The position numbers were made by a program, and so were the translations under genes. Shown here piece by piece: positions 6,692 through 6,906 of a stretch of DNA of 6,906 bases. Below the pieces are notes generated by a model. The model saw only the letters and a list, made by a program, of their open reading frames with translations. It had not been told where the DNA came from and ran no database searches. This DNA is from Thermoplasmata archaeon (GTDB lineage: Archaea > Thermoplasmatota > Thermoplasmata > Lutacidiplasmatales > UBA184): assembly GCA_030037875.1 (NCBI GenBank), contig JASHPV010000021.1, positions 1 through 6,906 on the forward strand. The letters run 5' to 3'. The stretch's first letter is position 1; every line of letters begins with the position of its first letter.

Positions 6692-6906
6692 TCACGATGG
6701 ATCCTGAACCACGCGGGAGGCCGTGCCAATGATGGCGTGGGACGCCGCCACCGCTTCATCTTCGACCCAGGCTTGCACGATGAAGTACCAGCCCAGTACC
6801 AGGAGAAGCAGGAGATTCGGATCGGTTCGCCCCGCCGGGCTCACACCCACGAGACCCCCGTCGAGTCGAGCTCCCTCCCGGACCGGCTCGATATCCACGA
6901 GCTCCT
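6692..6906 (-). CDS. Small single-span membrane protein, or C-terminus of a larger one
   Basis: I do not recognise this protein. The reading frame is open from the right window edge to a TGA at 6692-6694 and has the same G/C third-position bias as the other genes, which supports its being coded. It shows an N-terminal polar stretch, one hydrophobic helix (PNLLLLLVLGWYFIVQAWV) and a polar tail of about 25 residues ending in VVQDPS. A GTG at 6898 with AGGAG just before it could begin a 68-residue protein. The spacing of only three bases is short, however, and the frame stays open upstream, so the gene may start beyond the window. It lies 55 bases upstream of the formate-THF ligase gene on the same strand and may share its transcript. 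Its presence argues against the longer ligase start. Confidence 0.6.
   Translation of the reverse strand, partial: ELVDIEPVREGARLDGGLVGVSPAGRTDPNLLLLLVLGWYFIVQAWVEDEAVAASHAIIGTASRVVQDPS

Overview
The window is GC-rich, and every gene in it shows the strong G/C third-position bias of a GC-rich genome. It most likely comes from an archaeon, plausibly a GC-rich Thermoplasmata-like lineage. The reasons are a response regulator whose middle region resembles DUF835 (a mostly archaeal domain) and whose C-terminus is an ArsR-type archaeal winged helix, TATA-like promoter elements, and few clear Shine-Dalgarno sites. The assignment is an inference from domain content; no rRNA or other marker gene is present.

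Layout: (1) positions 1-1361, minus strand, hold the N-terminal two thirds of an AcnA-type aconitase, cut by the window edge just before its first Fe-S ligand motif. (2) A 207-base divergent intergenic region (1362-1568) carries a TATA-like element for acn and an inverted repeat ahead of the plus-strand genes. (3) 1569-3122 encodes a soluble histidine kinase with two PAS domains, and 3082-4173 encodes its probable partner, overlapping it by about 41 bases. The partner is a response regulator made of a receiver, a DUF835-like domain and a winged helix. (4) 4222-4827 encodes a four-helix DoxX/DoxD-type membrane protein. (5) A 174-base convergent intergenic region (4828-5001) is packed with four short hairpins. 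(6) 5002-6636, minus strand, encodes a complete formate-tetrahydrofolate ligase. (7) 6692 to the right edge, minus strand, is a small single-span membrane protein or the C-terminus of a larger one.

How they fit together: the kinase-regulator pair looks like a complete phosphorelay, with cytosolic sensing through PAS domains, His-to-Asp transfer, and direct DNA binding by the regulator. Its targets are unknown, but the divergent aconitase gene and the co-directional DoxX-family gene are the nearest candidates. Aconitase (TCA cycle), the DoxX-like protein (possibly linked to membrane redox or sulfur chemistry) and formate-THF ligase (entry of formate into folate-bound one-carbon units) are otherwise ordinary central-metabolism genes. 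No mobile element, CRISPR array, tRNA or rRNA was recognised. The most distinctive item is the receiver-DUF835-winged-helix regulator and its tight overlap with its kinase.
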